Positions 18,295 to 27,497 of a stretch of DNA of 64,000 bases are shown here, piece by piece (position 1 is the first letter of the stretch; each line of letters opens with the position of its first letter). Below the pieces are notes generated by a model that had not been told where the DNA came from, did no database searches, and was given only the letters and a program-made list of their open reading frames with translations. The DNA comes from Alphaproteobacteria bacterium (GTDB taxonomy: Bacteria; Pseudomonadota; Alphaproteobacteria; Rhizobiales; CAJQND01). The stretch covers positions 26,706 through 90,705 of the forward strand of contig JAAEUE010000233.1 of NCBI GenBank assembly GCA_024227565.1, given 5' to 3'. Made by a program: the position numbers and the translations under genes.

Positions 18295-19684
18295 CGCCAA
18301 CCTCCTGCGCACGTCGACCTTCCGGTTGGCCACAGCCTATTTGCTGCTGTTTGTGCTCTCGGTGGGTGCCATCCTTGGCTACATTTACTGGAACACCGCT
18401 GTGTTGCTGGAGCGGCAAACCGACGAGACCATCCGGGCAGAGGTTCGGGGGCTCAACGAGCAATACCGGTTTGGCCGTATCACTGCCCTTGCGAAAGTTG
18501 TTGAGCAGCGCTCTCGGCGCAACTCCGAGCGGGGAATCTACAGCATCTTCGACAAGAGCGGCCGCAGATTGTCGGGCAATCTTCAAGGGGTTCCGTCCGG
18601 TGTTAGCGGCACCTCGGGATGGCTTGAGTTTCCTTACGAAGTTTTCGACGGCAACAGCATCAAACAGCACAGTGGCCGGGCCTTTTTCACCCGGTTGCGG
18701 GGCGGGTATCTGTTGGTTGTCGGCCGGGATGTGGAAGAACGCCGCCAGTTTGCCAGCCTCATTCGCCGATCTGTGTTCATCGCCATTGGAATGGCGCTCG
18801 TTTTCGGGCTCGGTGGTGGGGTTTTGATGAGCCGCAATTTCTTGCGGCGGATTGACATGATATCAGACACCTCCAAGGCGATCATGGCCGGCGGCCTTTC
18901 TGAACGCATGCCGGTGCGCGGCACAAACGATGAAATCGACCGTTTGTCGGGCAATCTCAACAACATGCTTGATCAGATCGAGCGCCTGATGACAGGGATG
19001 CGCGAAGTGTCGGACAATGTGGCGCACGACCTCAAAACACCGCTGACGCGGTTGAAGGCGCGTGTGGAGGCTGCACTGAGGCAGGATACCAAGGGCGCTT
19101 ATAAAGAGGCTTTGGTTGAGACGATCTCTGAAGCAGACCAACTCCTGGCGACGTTCAATGCCCTGCTTAACATTGCCCGTGCAGAAGCCGGGCAGGCGCG
19201 CGAGCAGATGGAGCCGTTGGATGTTTCAGAGGTGGCCGAGGAAATTGCAGAGCTTTATCAACCGCTTGTTGAGGATGCTGATGGGACCTTTGAGTTTTCG
19301 GGCACACCGGGTCTGTCGGTTGTCGCAAGCCGGCAGCTTCTGGCACAAGCGATCTCAAACCTGATCGATAACGCTCTCAAATATGCCAAGCCGGAAGAAG
19401 GCGATGAGCGGCCCCTAGAGATTGCGCTCCTTGTGCAGCAAGCGAAGAACAAGATTGAGGTGACGGTTGCCGACAACGGGCCAGGCATTCCTGAAGCGGA
19501 CCGGGCCCGCGTGTTGCAGCGCTTCGTGCGGCTAGACACGAGCCGCTCACAACCTGGAAGCGGCTTGGGGCTCAGCCTCGTGGCCGGTGTTGCCCGGCTG
19601 CATGGCGGTGAACTGGTGTTTAGGGATGGAAAAGTGGGCTTTGAGGCTTCTCTGGTGCTTCCCGCGTCCGCCCAGGCAGGGTAA
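18284..19684 (+). CDS. Sensor histidine kinase
   Basis: A GTG at 18284, overlapping the regulator stop by 11 nt, gives 466 residues; an ATG at 18236 would extend 16 residues into the overlap. Two membrane segments (about 12-35 and 162-182) enclose a periplasmic domain of about 125 residues. HAMP (182-235), phosphoacceptor His248 in DNVAHDLKTPLTRL, N box NLIDNALKYA and G boxes (DNGPGIPE, GSGLGLSLV) are all present. It is the cognate kinase of the preceding regulator. The start codon choice is the main uncertainty. Confidence 0.87.
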   Translation: MSPSANLLRTSTFRLATAYLLLFVLSVGAILGYIYWNTAVLLERQTDETIRAEVRGLNEQYRFGRITALAKVVEQRSRRNSERGIYSIFDKSGRRLSGNLQGVPSGVSGTSGWLEFPYEVFDGNSIKQHSGRAFFTRLRGGYLLVVGRDVEERRQFASLIRRSVFIAIGMALVFGLGGGVLMSRNFLRRIDMISDTSKAIMAGGLSERMPVRGTNDEIDRLSGNLNNMLDQIERLMTGMREVSDNVAHDLKTPLTRLKARVEAALRQDTKGAYKEALVETISEADQLLATFNALLNIARAEAGQAREQMEPLDVSEVAEEIAELYQPLVEDADGTFEFSGTPGLSVVASRQLLAQAISNLIDNALKYAKPEEGDERPLEIALLVQQAKNKIEVTVADNGPGIPEADRARVLQRFVRLDTSRSQPGSGLGLSLVAGVARLHGGELVFRDGKVGFEASLVLPASAQAG

Positions 19685-19693
19685 ATCTGGGGC

Positions 19694-22636
19694 ATGGCCT
19701 CAACCATCGCCACGTTCAAACTGATCTCGCCTCCGCGCATGAGCGCGAATCCGGCGCCTGGTCTTTTGGAAGATCTGACCGGTGAGTGCGCAGAGCTTCA
19801 GGCGCTTTTTGCCGCCAACGTTGAATTGCGGGACTTCGCCGAGGCGGTTGCCTGCAACTCCGGCTATCTGAAGCGGCTCATCGAGCGCGACCGGGAGTTC
19901 GCCGCCAAGTGCTTCAGCGAACCTCCTGGCGAGCTGATGGCGACGGTGAAGGAGGAGACGCGCAATGCCTGGGCGCATGCTGAAAGCCAGGACAATCTGA
20001 TGGAGATGCTGCGGCGAGGCAAAGGGCGTGCGGCCCTTGTCACCGCGCTTTGTGATCTGGCTGGGCTCTGGGATGGCGAGACCGTCACATACTGGCTCAC
20101 TGAGTTTGCCGATGCGGCCCTATGCTCATCTGTCGACTATTTGCTGAACACGGCAGAAAAGTCCGGCAAACTCACCCTTACTGCCGATGAGACGCCAGGG
20201 ATCGGTTCTGGCTTCTTTATCTTTGGCATGGGCAAATATGGCGCCCATGAACTCAACTATTCCTCCGACATCGATCTCATCGTGTTCTACGACACCCTGG
20301 TGTGCCAATGTGCAGAGGGGGTCGAACCTTCCGTATTCTTCACCCGGATGACGCGCCAGCTTGTTGCCATCATGCAGGACATGACCGGCGACGGTTATGT
20401 GTTCCGAATGGATCTCAGGCTCAGGCCTGACCCTCGATCAACGCCGCTTGCTATCTCCGTGGGAGCTGCGGCAAGCTATTATGAATCCATGGGCCAAAAC
20501 TGGGAGCGGGCAGCTCTCATTAAGGCGCGCCCGGTGGCCGGGGACCTTGCGTGCGGCGAGGCTCTGATCAAAGAGCTGCAACCCTTTATCTTCCGCCGCC
20601 ATCTGGATTTTGCCGCTATTGCGGATGTGCAGTCGCTGAAGCGGCAAATTCATGCTCATAAGGGTCATGGGGAAATTGCTGTTGCGGGCCATAACATCAA
20701 GCTGGGCCGGGGCGGGATCCGTGAGATCGAGTTCTTTGTGCAAACCCAGCAACTCATAGCCGGTGGCCGCGCGCCTGCATTGCGCGAGCGGCGCACGGTG
20801 CAGATGCTTGATGCATTGAACAAAGCTGAGTGGATCAGCGCTGAGGCTGCTGCCGATCTGACGGCCTCCTATTGGTTCCTGCGCGGCATTGAGCACAGGT
20901 TGCAAATGCAGGACGACGCCCAAACCCACACGTTGCCAGACGACGAGACGACTTTGGAAGCTTTTGCGCGGTTTGCCGGATACACCTCATTTGAAGGCCT
21001 GTCCGAAGCCTTGCTGGCGCACATGCACCGCGTCCAATCATACTATGCAGGTCTGTTTGAGGGGGCGGGCGAGCTGTCTGCTGATGAAGGCAGCCTCTCG
21101 TTCACCGGCGTGGCTGACGATCCGGACACTCTGCAGACCTTGGATCTGATGGGATTTCGCCAGCCGGCGGAAATCTCGACGATCATTCGTGGCTGGCACC
21201 ATGGCCGTTTCCCGGCAACCCGGTCCGAACGGGCGCGCGAATTGCTGACAGAATTGATGCCTCACATATTGCAGGCCCTGTCCAAGTCTTCCGATCCGGA
21301 TGCGGCCTTCGTTACCTTCGACAGTTTTCTGAAGGGGCTGCCCACCGGCGTCCAACTGTTCTCGCTCCTTAAGGCAAACCGGAAACTGCTTGATCTGTTC
21401 TCATTGATCATGGGCACCGCACCGCGGCTGGCAGAAACCCTCGCCAAGCGTCCACGCACGCTGGATGCCATGCTGGATCCTGGCTTCTTTGAGGATCTTC
21501 CAGATCGCACGGAACTGGAGACCTTGGTTGAGGAAGCTATTGCGCCGGCTGAAACGCTGGAAGATGTTCTGGATTGGGCGCGGGCCGTTGGCCAAGAGCA
21601 GATGTTTCGCATTGGGGTACGGTTCATCAGCGCAACTGCAAATCGGAGCCAAGTAGGTAAAGCCTATTCGGATTTGGCGGACACGTTGATTGGGCGTTTG
21701 CTGGAGGCAGTCCGCGCCGAGGCTGCAGAGAAGTATGGCGAGATGCCCGGCGGCAAATTCGTCGTGATCGCAATGGGCAAGCTCGGCGGATCGGAAATGA
21801 CCGCCACGTCCGACCTTGATCTTATGACCGTCTATGACGGGGCCGACGGCAGTGCGCTCTCAAGCGGTCCCAAGCAGCTAGGGGCCGCGCAGTATTTTGG
21901 CCGGATGACCCAGCGCCTGATTGCGGCGCTATCTGTGCCGACCGCTGAGGGACTGCTCTACGAAGTTGACATGCGTTTGCGCCCGTCGGGCAACAAGGGG
22001 CCGATCTCCGTCAGCCTGGATGGCTTCAAAACTTATCACGAAGGCGCTGCGTGGACCTGGGAGCGGATGGCTCTAAGTCGTGCTCGGATCGTTGCCGGTG
22101 ACGAAAGCCTGCGTCTGGCATGTGAAGCGGAGATCGAACGGGTGCTGACGCAAAAACCCGACCAGGCGTCCCTTACAACCGATGTGCTCGATATGCGGCA
22201 ACGGATGATTGACGAGCTCCATAAAGGAGATGCTTGGGATCTGAAGTTGAAACCGGGCGGTTTGGTGGATGTGGAATTTACCGCGCAATATCTTCAGCTC
22301 AAGCATGCTTGGGAGAGCCCTGGCATCCTGCACCAAAACGCCGGTGAGGCACTGCTGGCGCTGCATGAACATGGACTACTCTCAAAGTCAGACCAAACTG
22401 AACTCGAACAGGGCTACGAGCTATACCAGACGCTCACCCAAATTCTGAGGCTTTGTGTGACGGGCACATTCGATGCCGCGGCGCCGGCAGATGATCTCCA
22501 TGGTTTGCTGGTGTCTGCTGCCGATGAGCCGGATATGGCGCATCTGGACGCCAAATTGCGGGATGTGGCCGAGGGGGTGAGAGCCATATTCTCCAGGGTC
22601 ATCGACCCCGCCCAAGCCGAGGCGGCAAAACCTTAA
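19694..22636 (+). CDS. glnE: Glutamine synthetase adenylyl-transferase/adenylyl-removing enzyme
   Basis: A 980-residue bifunctional enzyme that adenylylates and de-adenylylates glutamine synthetase according to nitrogen status and PII. Two nucleotidyltransferase domains are seen: the N-terminal one with GMGKYGAHELNYSSDIDLIV and the C-terminal one with AMGKLGGSEMTATSDLDLM, each with the metal-binding DxD pair, and each followed by an RLRP block and a helical regulatory domain. The length matches alphaproteobacterial GlnE. It begins 9 nt after the kinase gene and is probably cotranscribed. Confidence 0.95.
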   Translation: MASTIATFKLISPPRMSANPAPGLLEDLTGECAELQALFAANVELRDFAEAVACNSGYLKRLIERDREFAAKCFSEPPGELMATVKEETRNAWAHAESQDNLMEMLRRGKGRAALVTALCDLAGLWDGETVTYWLTEFADAALCSSVDYLLNTAEKSGKLTLTADETPGIGSGFFIFGMGKYGAHELNYSSDIDLIVFYDTLVCQCAEGVEPSVFFTRMTRQLVAIMQDMTGDGYVFRMDLRLRPDPRSTPLAISVGAAASYYESMGQNWERAALIKARPVAGDLACGEALIKELQPFIFRRHLDFAAIADVQSLKRQIHAHKGHGEIAVAGHNIKLGRGGIREIEFFVQTQQLIAGGRAPALRERRTVQMLDALNKAEWISAEAAADLTASYWFLRGIEHRLQMQDDAQTHTLPDDETTLEAFARFAGYTSFEGLSEALLAHMHRVQSYYAGLFEGAGELSADEGSLSFTGVADDPDTLQTLDLMGFRQPAEISTIIRGWHHGRFPATRSERARELLTELMPHILQALSKSSDPDAAFVTFDSFLKGLPTGVQLFSLLKANRKLLDLFSLIMGTAPRLAETLAKRPRTLDAMLDPGFFEDLPDRTELETLVEEAIAPAETLEDVLDWARAVGQEQMFRIGVRFISATANRSQVGKAYSDLADTLIGRLLEAVRAEAAEKYGEMPGGKFVVIAMGKLGGSEMTATSDLDLMTVYDGADGSALSSGPKQLGAAQYFGRMTQRLIAALSVPTAEGLLYEVDMRLRPSGNKGPISVSLDGFKTYHEGAAWTWERMALSRARIVAGDESLRLACEAEIERVLTQKPDQASLTTDVLDMRQRMIDELHKGDAWDLKLKPGGLVDVEFTAQYLQLKHAWESPGILHQNAGEALLALHEHGLLSKSDQTELEQGYELYQTLTQILRLCVTGTFDAAAPADDLHGLLVSAADEPDMAHLDAKLRDVAEGVRAIFSRVIDPAQAEAAKP

Positions 22637-22735
22637 ATTCTTTGCGACGGAAATCCGGTTGCCAGGGCGTCTCTTGTGTATGAGAGCGCAAATTAGTTCG
22701 TGCGCAGAACGCAACACCAAAGAATGGGTGAACAG

Positions 22736-23197
22736 ATGGAAAAGAGAACTCGCAACATTGTCATTGCTGTGGCCGCGATTACGGCGGTTTCAGGTGTGGC
22801 AGTAAGTGCCAATGCCGTGTCCAGACATTGGGCCGGCGGCATGATGATGCGCCATATGGATGCTAACGGTGACGGCAAGGTGACAAAGGCCGAGATCATG
22901 CCCCGGTTGACCAAACGTTTTGATCGGGTAGATGCCGACAAGGACGGCAAGGTGACCAAAGCTGAGGTCGGCGAGCATGTGCGCAAGCGCGTGGCGCGGC
23001 GCATTGGCCATGTGTTTGGGCAATTTGATGCGAATGAAGACGGCATCATGACCAAGGCAGAATTGGAGTCGCAGGTGGACAAGCACTTTGCACGGCTTGA
23101 TACTGACAAGAACGGTGAGGTGAACCGCGAAGAAATGGGCGCCTTCCGGGACGCAATGCGCGCGCATATGCGCAAGTTCTTTGATCAGAAAAACTAA
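22736..23197 (+). CDS. Exported EF-hand calcium-binding protein
   Basis: A 153-residue protein with a signal peptide (MEKRTRNIVIAVAAITAVSG, cleavage near ANA) and four EF-hand loops: DANGDGKVTKAE, DADKDGKVTKAE, DANEDGIMTKAE and DTDKNGEVNREE. Each has the D-x-D/N-x-D/N-G spacing with a terminal Glu, so calcium binding is likely, probably in the periplasm. It lies just upstream of an ECF sigma factor unit; an inverted repeat separates them. Starts at 22700 or 22724 are alternatives; 22736 gives the shortest charged N-region before the signal peptide. Confidence 0.82.
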   Translation: MEKRTRNIVIAVAAITAVSGVAVSANAVSRHWAGGMMMRHMDANGDGKVTKAEIMPRLTKRFDRVDADKDGKVTKAEVGEHVRKRVARRIGHVFGQFDANEDGIMTKAELESQVDKHFARLDTDKNGEVNREEMGAFRDAMRAHMRKFFDQKN

Positions 23198-23205
23198 GCG
23201 ACTTA

Positions 23206-23253
23206 GAGCAACCCCTGATCAGACGGAATCGTCTGAGAAGGGATTAGTTGCTC
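23206..23253. repeat. Imperfect 48-bp intergenic palindrome
   Basis: GAGCAAC at 23206-23212 pairs with GTTGCTC at 23247-23253; inside, CCCT/AGGG and AGACG-GAAT-CGTCT pair to form a long interrupted hairpin. It begins 8 bp after the EF-hand stop codon, preceded by TTA. Sequences with TTAGAGCA and a central CGGAATCG are familiar as intergenic elements in Rhizobiales. There is no T-run, so it may be a mobile palindromic element or an mRNA stabiliser. Confidence 0.6.
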
Positions 23254-23335
23254 GCCCGGCACGAAAATCTGGGGCATCTTCTGCTCAGTTTGAACAGAAG
23301 TTGCCCTAATGCGCAGTCTCTAGCCGCGAGGCCGA

Positions 23336-23983
23336 ATGGATCAACCGCTGAAGCAAGCGGCGGCGGGGATACCCGCCGCCCCAGCAAGCCAGGTTACCGA
23401 CCTTTCCCTGCTCCAGCAGGTACGGGGCGGTGACCAGCAGGCTTTTGGCGTGCTTGTTGGCGAAATTTATCCGGCCGTCTACCGCGCCGCTTTAAGGGTT
23501 CTGCGCCAAGAGCAGGAAGCTGAAGACGTGGCGCAGGACGTGTTTTTGAAGATCTGGCGCGACCCGCCCGAGTTGAGGGCGGATGCGAACCTGAAGGCCT
23601 GGAGCGCCCGGGTGGCAACAAATGGCGCCATCGACCGGCTGCGCAAGAAGAAGCCTGACATCTCAGATGATTTGCCGGACCAGGTCGATCCTGCCGTATC
23701 TGCTGATGAGGCGATGCAGGCGGGCGAGGCAGCCGGTGCTGTGCAACAGGCTATCGATCATCTGCCGGAACGCCAACGGCTGGCACTGGTGCTGACCTAC
23801 TATCAGGGTCTCCCCAATAAGGAGGCTGCAGATCTATTGGATGTGAGCGTGGATGCGCTTGAGTCATTGCTCGCGCGGGCACGGCGCGCCCTCAAGGCAA
23901 CATTGAGCGAGCATTGGCAAGGATTGTTGGAAGACTTTGCTCAGGGCGGGCATAACGAAGAGGGGAGCTGGAAAGCGATATGA
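23336..23983 (+). CDS. ECF-family RNA polymerase sigma factor
   Basis: A 215-residue group IV sigma factor: region 2 (about 45-110) with YRAALRVLRQEQEAEDVAQD and VFLKIWR, and region 4 (about 140-195) with HLPERQRLALVLTYYQGLPN and a helix-turn-helix KEAADLLDVSVDALESLLARARRAL. Its stop overlaps the next gene by 4 nt (ATGA), and the third gene overlaps the second the same way, so all three are translationally coupled. This sigma/membrane protein/periplasmic sensor arrangement recalls CnrH-CnrY-CnrX in function, although the gene order differs. Confidence 0.9.
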   Translation: MDQPLKQAAAGIPAAPASQVTDLSLLQQVRGGDQQAFGVLVGEIYPAVYRAALRVLRQEQEAEDVAQDVFLKIWRDPPELRADANLKAWSARVATNGAIDRLRKKKPDISDDLPDQVDPAVSADEAMQAGEAAGAVQQAIDHLPERQRLALVLTYYQGLPNKEAADLLDVSVDALESLLARARRALKATLSEHWQGLLEDFAQGGHNEEGSWKAI

Positions 23984-24486
23984 GTAAGACAGCTGAAATG
24001 AAACGGTTCAAGGATGTGCTCCTGGCTTACGGTGCAAACCCGGAAAACTGGCCGGCAGATGACCATGAAACGCTTCGCAAGATTGCATCTTCTGGTGGGA
24101 CTGAGGTGCAAGCATGTTTGCGCGAGGCGCGCGAGATGGACGCTGTGCTGAACCACTTGCCTGAGGCGCGCGTGCCGGATGGCGCGATTGACCGCGCCCT
24201 GGCGAAGGTGATGGTGCCGCCAAGTGCGCCGGTGGTCGATTTGCAGGCAGTTCGTGCACAGCGCTCACGCTTTAGAGATGCGATCGACATGCGCCAGGCG
24301 ATTCCGGTGGGGATCGCCATGGCGGCATCGCTTATGCTTGGTGTGTTGGCCGGATTTAGCGATTTGACGTCCACATACATTCCCGACACCGGGACGATTA
24401 CCCTGGCCAGTATTGACGAAGACAGTGCAGCAGAGAGCCTGATTAGTTTTGAGGCCTTCACTTTTGCTGAAGGAGACGTGCAATGA
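23980..24486 (+). CDS. Probable membrane-anchored anti-sigma factor
   Basis: A 168-residue protein with a cytoplasmic N-terminal part (about 1-105), one membrane helix (PVGIAMAASLMLGVLAGF, about 108-126) and an acidic periplasmic tail of about 40 residues. No zinc-binding HxxxCxxC motif is seen, so it is not a ZAS anti-sigma factor. The role is inferred from topology and its ATGA couplings with the sigma gene before it and the periplasmic sensor after it. Confidence 0.7.
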   Translation: MSKTAEMKRFKDVLLAYGANPENWPADDHETLRKIASSGGTEVQACLREAREMDAVLNHLPEARVPDGAIDRALAKVMVPPSAPVVDLQAVRAQRSRFRDAIDMRQAIPVGIAMAASLMLGVLAGFSDLTSTYIPDTGTITLASIDEDSAAESLISFEAFTFAEGDVQ

Positions 24487-25001
24487 GCGTTGAAGCCCCT
24501 AACGATCCGTCGGGTCAAGTAAAGCGCAAGGCGCCCCGTTGGATGAAGATTGTTCTGGTGCTCTCCCTGATGCTCAATGTGGTGGGCATCGGTGCGGTGG
24601 GCGCCCGGGCCTGGATGATTCATAAGCACGGGCAGGGCGCTCATACGATGCAGGCGCTTGGGATCTACTCGTTCCTGCGCAAATTACCCAGAGAGCGACG
24701 CAAGGAACTCCGTGAGAAATTCAAAACAATGCGCGGGGAATTGCGGCGCCACAGGCAATCTCTTGTGGGGCCGTTAAAGGGGCTCGCGGGTGTCTTGGCG
24801 GACAATGAATTTGATAAAGGCAAGCTTGCATCCGCCATTGCTGCGTTGCGCACATCGCACGATATGCGAGCTATGGCCCGGGAAAAATTTCTGCTGAGTT
24901 TTGTGGATTCCCTTTCACCGGAAGAACGCCGGATGCTCGGCCGGAAGATCTTAAAACGCGTGGAGCGCCGGGAAAAGTGGCACAGGAAGTTTAAGAAGTA
25001 A
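24483..25001 (+). CDS. Periplasmic heavy-metal-sensor-like protein (CpxP/CnrX-type helical fold)
   Basis: A 172-residue protein with a membrane anchor (about 19-40) and a basic, helical periplasmic domain. The pattern RKLPRERRKELREKFKTMRG, followed by RRHRQSLVGPLKGLAG and a late LSFVDSLSPEERRMLGRKIL, resembles the heavy-metal-resistance family that includes CnrX and CpxP. His-rich clusters (MIHKHGQGAHTMQ; WHRKFKK) could bind metal. It probably relieves the anti-sigma factor when it senses a metal or damaged protein. Confidence 0.7.
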   Translation: MSVEAPNDPSGQVKRKAPRWMKIVLVLSLMLNVVGIGAVGARAWMIHKHGQGAHTMQALGIYSFLRKLPRERRKELREKFKTMRGELRRHRQSLVGPLKGLAGVLADNEFDKGKLASAIAALRTSHDMRAMAREKFLLSFVDSLSPEERRMLGRKILKRVERREKWHRKFKK

Positions 25002-25009
25002 GCAGTTGC

Positions 25010-27349
25010 CTAAACGGCAATCTCGTCAAGTCCTTCAGATCCCTGCATGGCGTCAGCCTGAGAGGCGGTCAGGGGCATGTTGATGTGCACCGTGGTGCCA
25101 TGGTCTTCCATGCTGAATATCTTGAGTTGGCCGCCGTGGAGCTCCACGAGGGATCTTGAGATCGCAAGCCCAAGACCGGAACCGGTGTGAGACTTGGTGA
25201 ACTGGTTTTCAACCTGTTCAAACGGCCGCCCAAGCTTCTCGATATCACGCGTCGGGATGCCAATGCCGGTATCAACGATCTTTATATCCAGCCGCCCGCC
25301 AGTGTTTGAGGCAACAACGCGAACGTCGCCGCCCTTTGGGGTGAATTTCACTGCATTTGTGAGGATGTTGATGAGCACTTGCTTCAGGGCACGCTCATCG
25401 GCGATTAATGAAATGTCCGCTTCAACCTGACGAATGATTTTGATTTCGTGGTTCTTGGCCCGTGGCTCTATGATCCGCAATGCGTGGTCAATCACCATGT
25501 CGAAGTTGCATGGCTTGGTCTCCAACTGTACCCGGCCTGCTTCGATCTTGGACATGTCGAGGATGTCGGAAATCACCTCAAGCAGATATTGCCCCGACCC
25601 ATGAATGTCGTGGGCGTATTCCATGTATTTCTTTGTCCCGATTGGCCCCAGGAGTTCCGACACCATGACCTCTGAAAAACCGATAATGGCGTTGAGCGGG
25701 GTGCGCAGTTCGTGGCTCATGTTTGCCAGGAACTCTGACTTTGAGCGGTTCGCAGCTTCGGCGCGTGTCTTTTGTTCTTGATAATTGTCGGCAAGTTCGG
25801 CCAGGCGCTGCTTCTGCGCCTCTTGCTCCATTCGCGTCTTTTCCAGATCGCGGACGGTGTCCATCAGCTCTTTTTCGGACTCCAGCAGCTGTTCCTCGTG
25901 CCGCTTGATCGGAGAGACATCGGTACCAACGGAGACAAACCCACCATCCTTTGTCCGGCGCTCCGAAATATGGAGCCAGCGGCCGTCATCCAACTGGGCT
26001 TCAAACGTGCTGCCCGTGTGTGAATCGTTTGGATCCTTCGGAATGCGGTCACGAACGATCGGCTCCTTGGAGGCTTTTTGCACGTCGTCGTAGGCGGTGC
26101 CGGGCACGCAAACGCTGGCAGGCAGGTTATGGAACTGCTGATAGATGCTGTTGCACATGACAAGCCGGTTGTCGGCGTCCCAAAGCACGAAGGCCTCGGA
26201 GATGTTCTCAATAGCATCGCGCAACCGAAGCTCTGCTTCCTGATTGAGCTTTGCCGCATGCTTTTGTTCGGTGATGTCGATCGCGATGCCGACAAAGTGG
26301 GGCGTTTCTTCCCCTGCAGCTTGGGCCAGTTCGGCCCTGGCGCGCAACCACACCCAATGTCCTTTTCTGTGCCGCATGCGGAACTCTTGATCCACCTGAC
26401 GGTCACCAAAGCGCAGCATGCGGTCCACGAGCCTGTCCATGCTGGCATCGTCAGGATGCAAGAGCTCGGACACCTCGCCGTAAGAGAGTAGTTCGCCGGC
26501 CGGCTCCAACCCCAGCATGTCGTACATGGATTTGGACCAAAAGATGTGCCCGCGCGCAATGTCCCAATCCCAAAGCCCGCATTTGCCTCGGTCCAAGGCT
26601 TTGTCCAGGCGCCGGGTGGCGGTTTCGAGCGTACGGTCAGCATCGTCTGCCCGCGATGACTGCCAGTGGAATGCTGCGCCGATCAGCAGCAACACGAAGC
26701 TGGTTGTGATGAACAGCGAGCCATAGCCGTTTGCCCGGAACCACCAGGCAGCCAGCACGTGCGATTTGTCCTGAATGACCACCAGGGTGCCTGGGTGAGG
26801 GGTGAGCTGGCGCCGCGTGACGAACACCATGGAGCCGTCCATCTTCGGAGTTGCAACCAAGTCGCGCCAGGATCGGCGTTCGGTGCTCTGTTCAACTGGA
26901 GCCAGAATGGTAGAGATGCGTCTGCCGTTGAGGCTGGCGTCATCGGGCGCCGTGGCGTTGACATAGCCTGACGCTGAGACGGCCAGATAAGTCCGGCCGG
27001 CGCTCATGGCCTGCTCTCCCATAGCCTTGACTAGGTCTTCGGTAAGAAGAATGCGCGGGGTGCTGTTGCGTTGCAAATCCAGAGCGAGCTGTTGGCGCAG
27101 GTTTGACGCAATCAAATCTGCATGCAGGGCTGACAGGCGTTTGCCTTCCTGAAGACTCTCAGAATAATTTGAAATGCTTCTCAGCAGCAGCGCGCCGGCC
27201 AAAAAGACGATGAAGACACAAATCAGCACCGTGATAAGGCGCCGCAGAGTGCGCTCTTTCAAGTTGAACTTGCTCAAAAACTGGCCAGCAAACTGCAGCT
27301 TCAACGATCTGTCCGTTGAAAACAGTTCTCCTAGCTGCGCCTTTGCCAC
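25010..27349 (-). CDS. PAS-domain sensor histidine kinase, PleC/DivJ-like
   Basis: A 779-residue kinase: membrane segment about 37-58, periplasmic sensor of about 150 residues, second membrane segment about 212-230, then PAS domains (about 250-360, with CGLWDWDIARGHIFWSKSMY, and about 375-480), a coiled coil and a HisKA domain with NMSHELRTPLNAIIGFSEVM. The kinase core continues through the ATP-binding motifs (NILTNAVKFTPKGG, DTGIGIP, GSGLGLAISRSL). The core is close to PleC/DivJ/PdhS kinases that govern the DivK cell-cycle relay in alphaproteobacteria. Which of these it corresponds to cannot be decided from sequence alone. It converges with the sigma operon, 8 bp apart. Confidence 0.8.
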   Translation of the reverse strand: MAKAQLGELFSTDRSLKLQFAGQFLSKFNLKERTLRRLITVLICVFIVFLAGALLLRSISNYSESLQEGKRLSALHADLIASNLRQQLALDLQRNSTPRILLTEDLVKAMGEQAMSAGRTYLAVSASGYVNATAPDDASLNGRRISTILAPVEQSTERRSWRDLVATPKMDGSMVFVTRRQLTPHPGTLVVIQDKSHVLAAWWFRANGYGSLFITTSFVLLLIGAAFHWQSSRADDADRTLETATRRLDKALDRGKCGLWDWDIARGHIFWSKSMYDMLGLEPAGELLSYGEVSELLHPDDASMDRLVDRMLRFGDRQVDQEFRMRHRKGHWVWLRARAELAQAAGEETPHFVGIAIDITEQKHAAKLNQEAELRLRDAIENISEAFVLWDADNRLVMCNSIYQQFHNLPASVCVPGTAYDDVQKASKEPIVRDRIPKDPNDSHTGSTFEAQLDDGRWLHISERRTKDGGFVSVGTDVSPIKRHEEQLLESEKELMDTVRDLEKTRMEQEAQKQRLAELADNYQEQKTRAEAANRSKSEFLANMSHELRTPLNAIIGFSEVMVSELLGPIGTKKYMEYAHDIHGSGQYLLEVISDILDMSKIEAGRVQLETKPCNFDMVIDHALRIIEPRAKNHEIKIIRQVEADISLIADERALKQVLINILTNAVKFTPKGGDVRVVASNTGGRLDIKIVDTGIGIPTRDIEKLGRPFEQVENQFTKSHTGSGLGLAISRSLVELHGGQLKIFSMEDHGTTVHINMPLTASQADAMQGSEGLDEIAV

Positions 27350-27497
27350 CGCCTCACCCCTCTAGCAGAGCGGAAATTAGTCTTCCCCCGAAAGCTCCGC
27401 GATTCGCTGGGTCCATAGATTCAAAGTCAAGGTGATTTGTCTAGGTACAAAGCTAGTATTTGGTGGCGATTTTATGGAATTAACTAGTTAAGACCGT

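Noticed and set aside
22647..22672. ECF-type promoter upstream of the EF-hand gene (GGAAAT, then CGTC)
   Set aside because: The -35 element is not a good GGAAC match and the spacer is 14-15 bp, too short to call.
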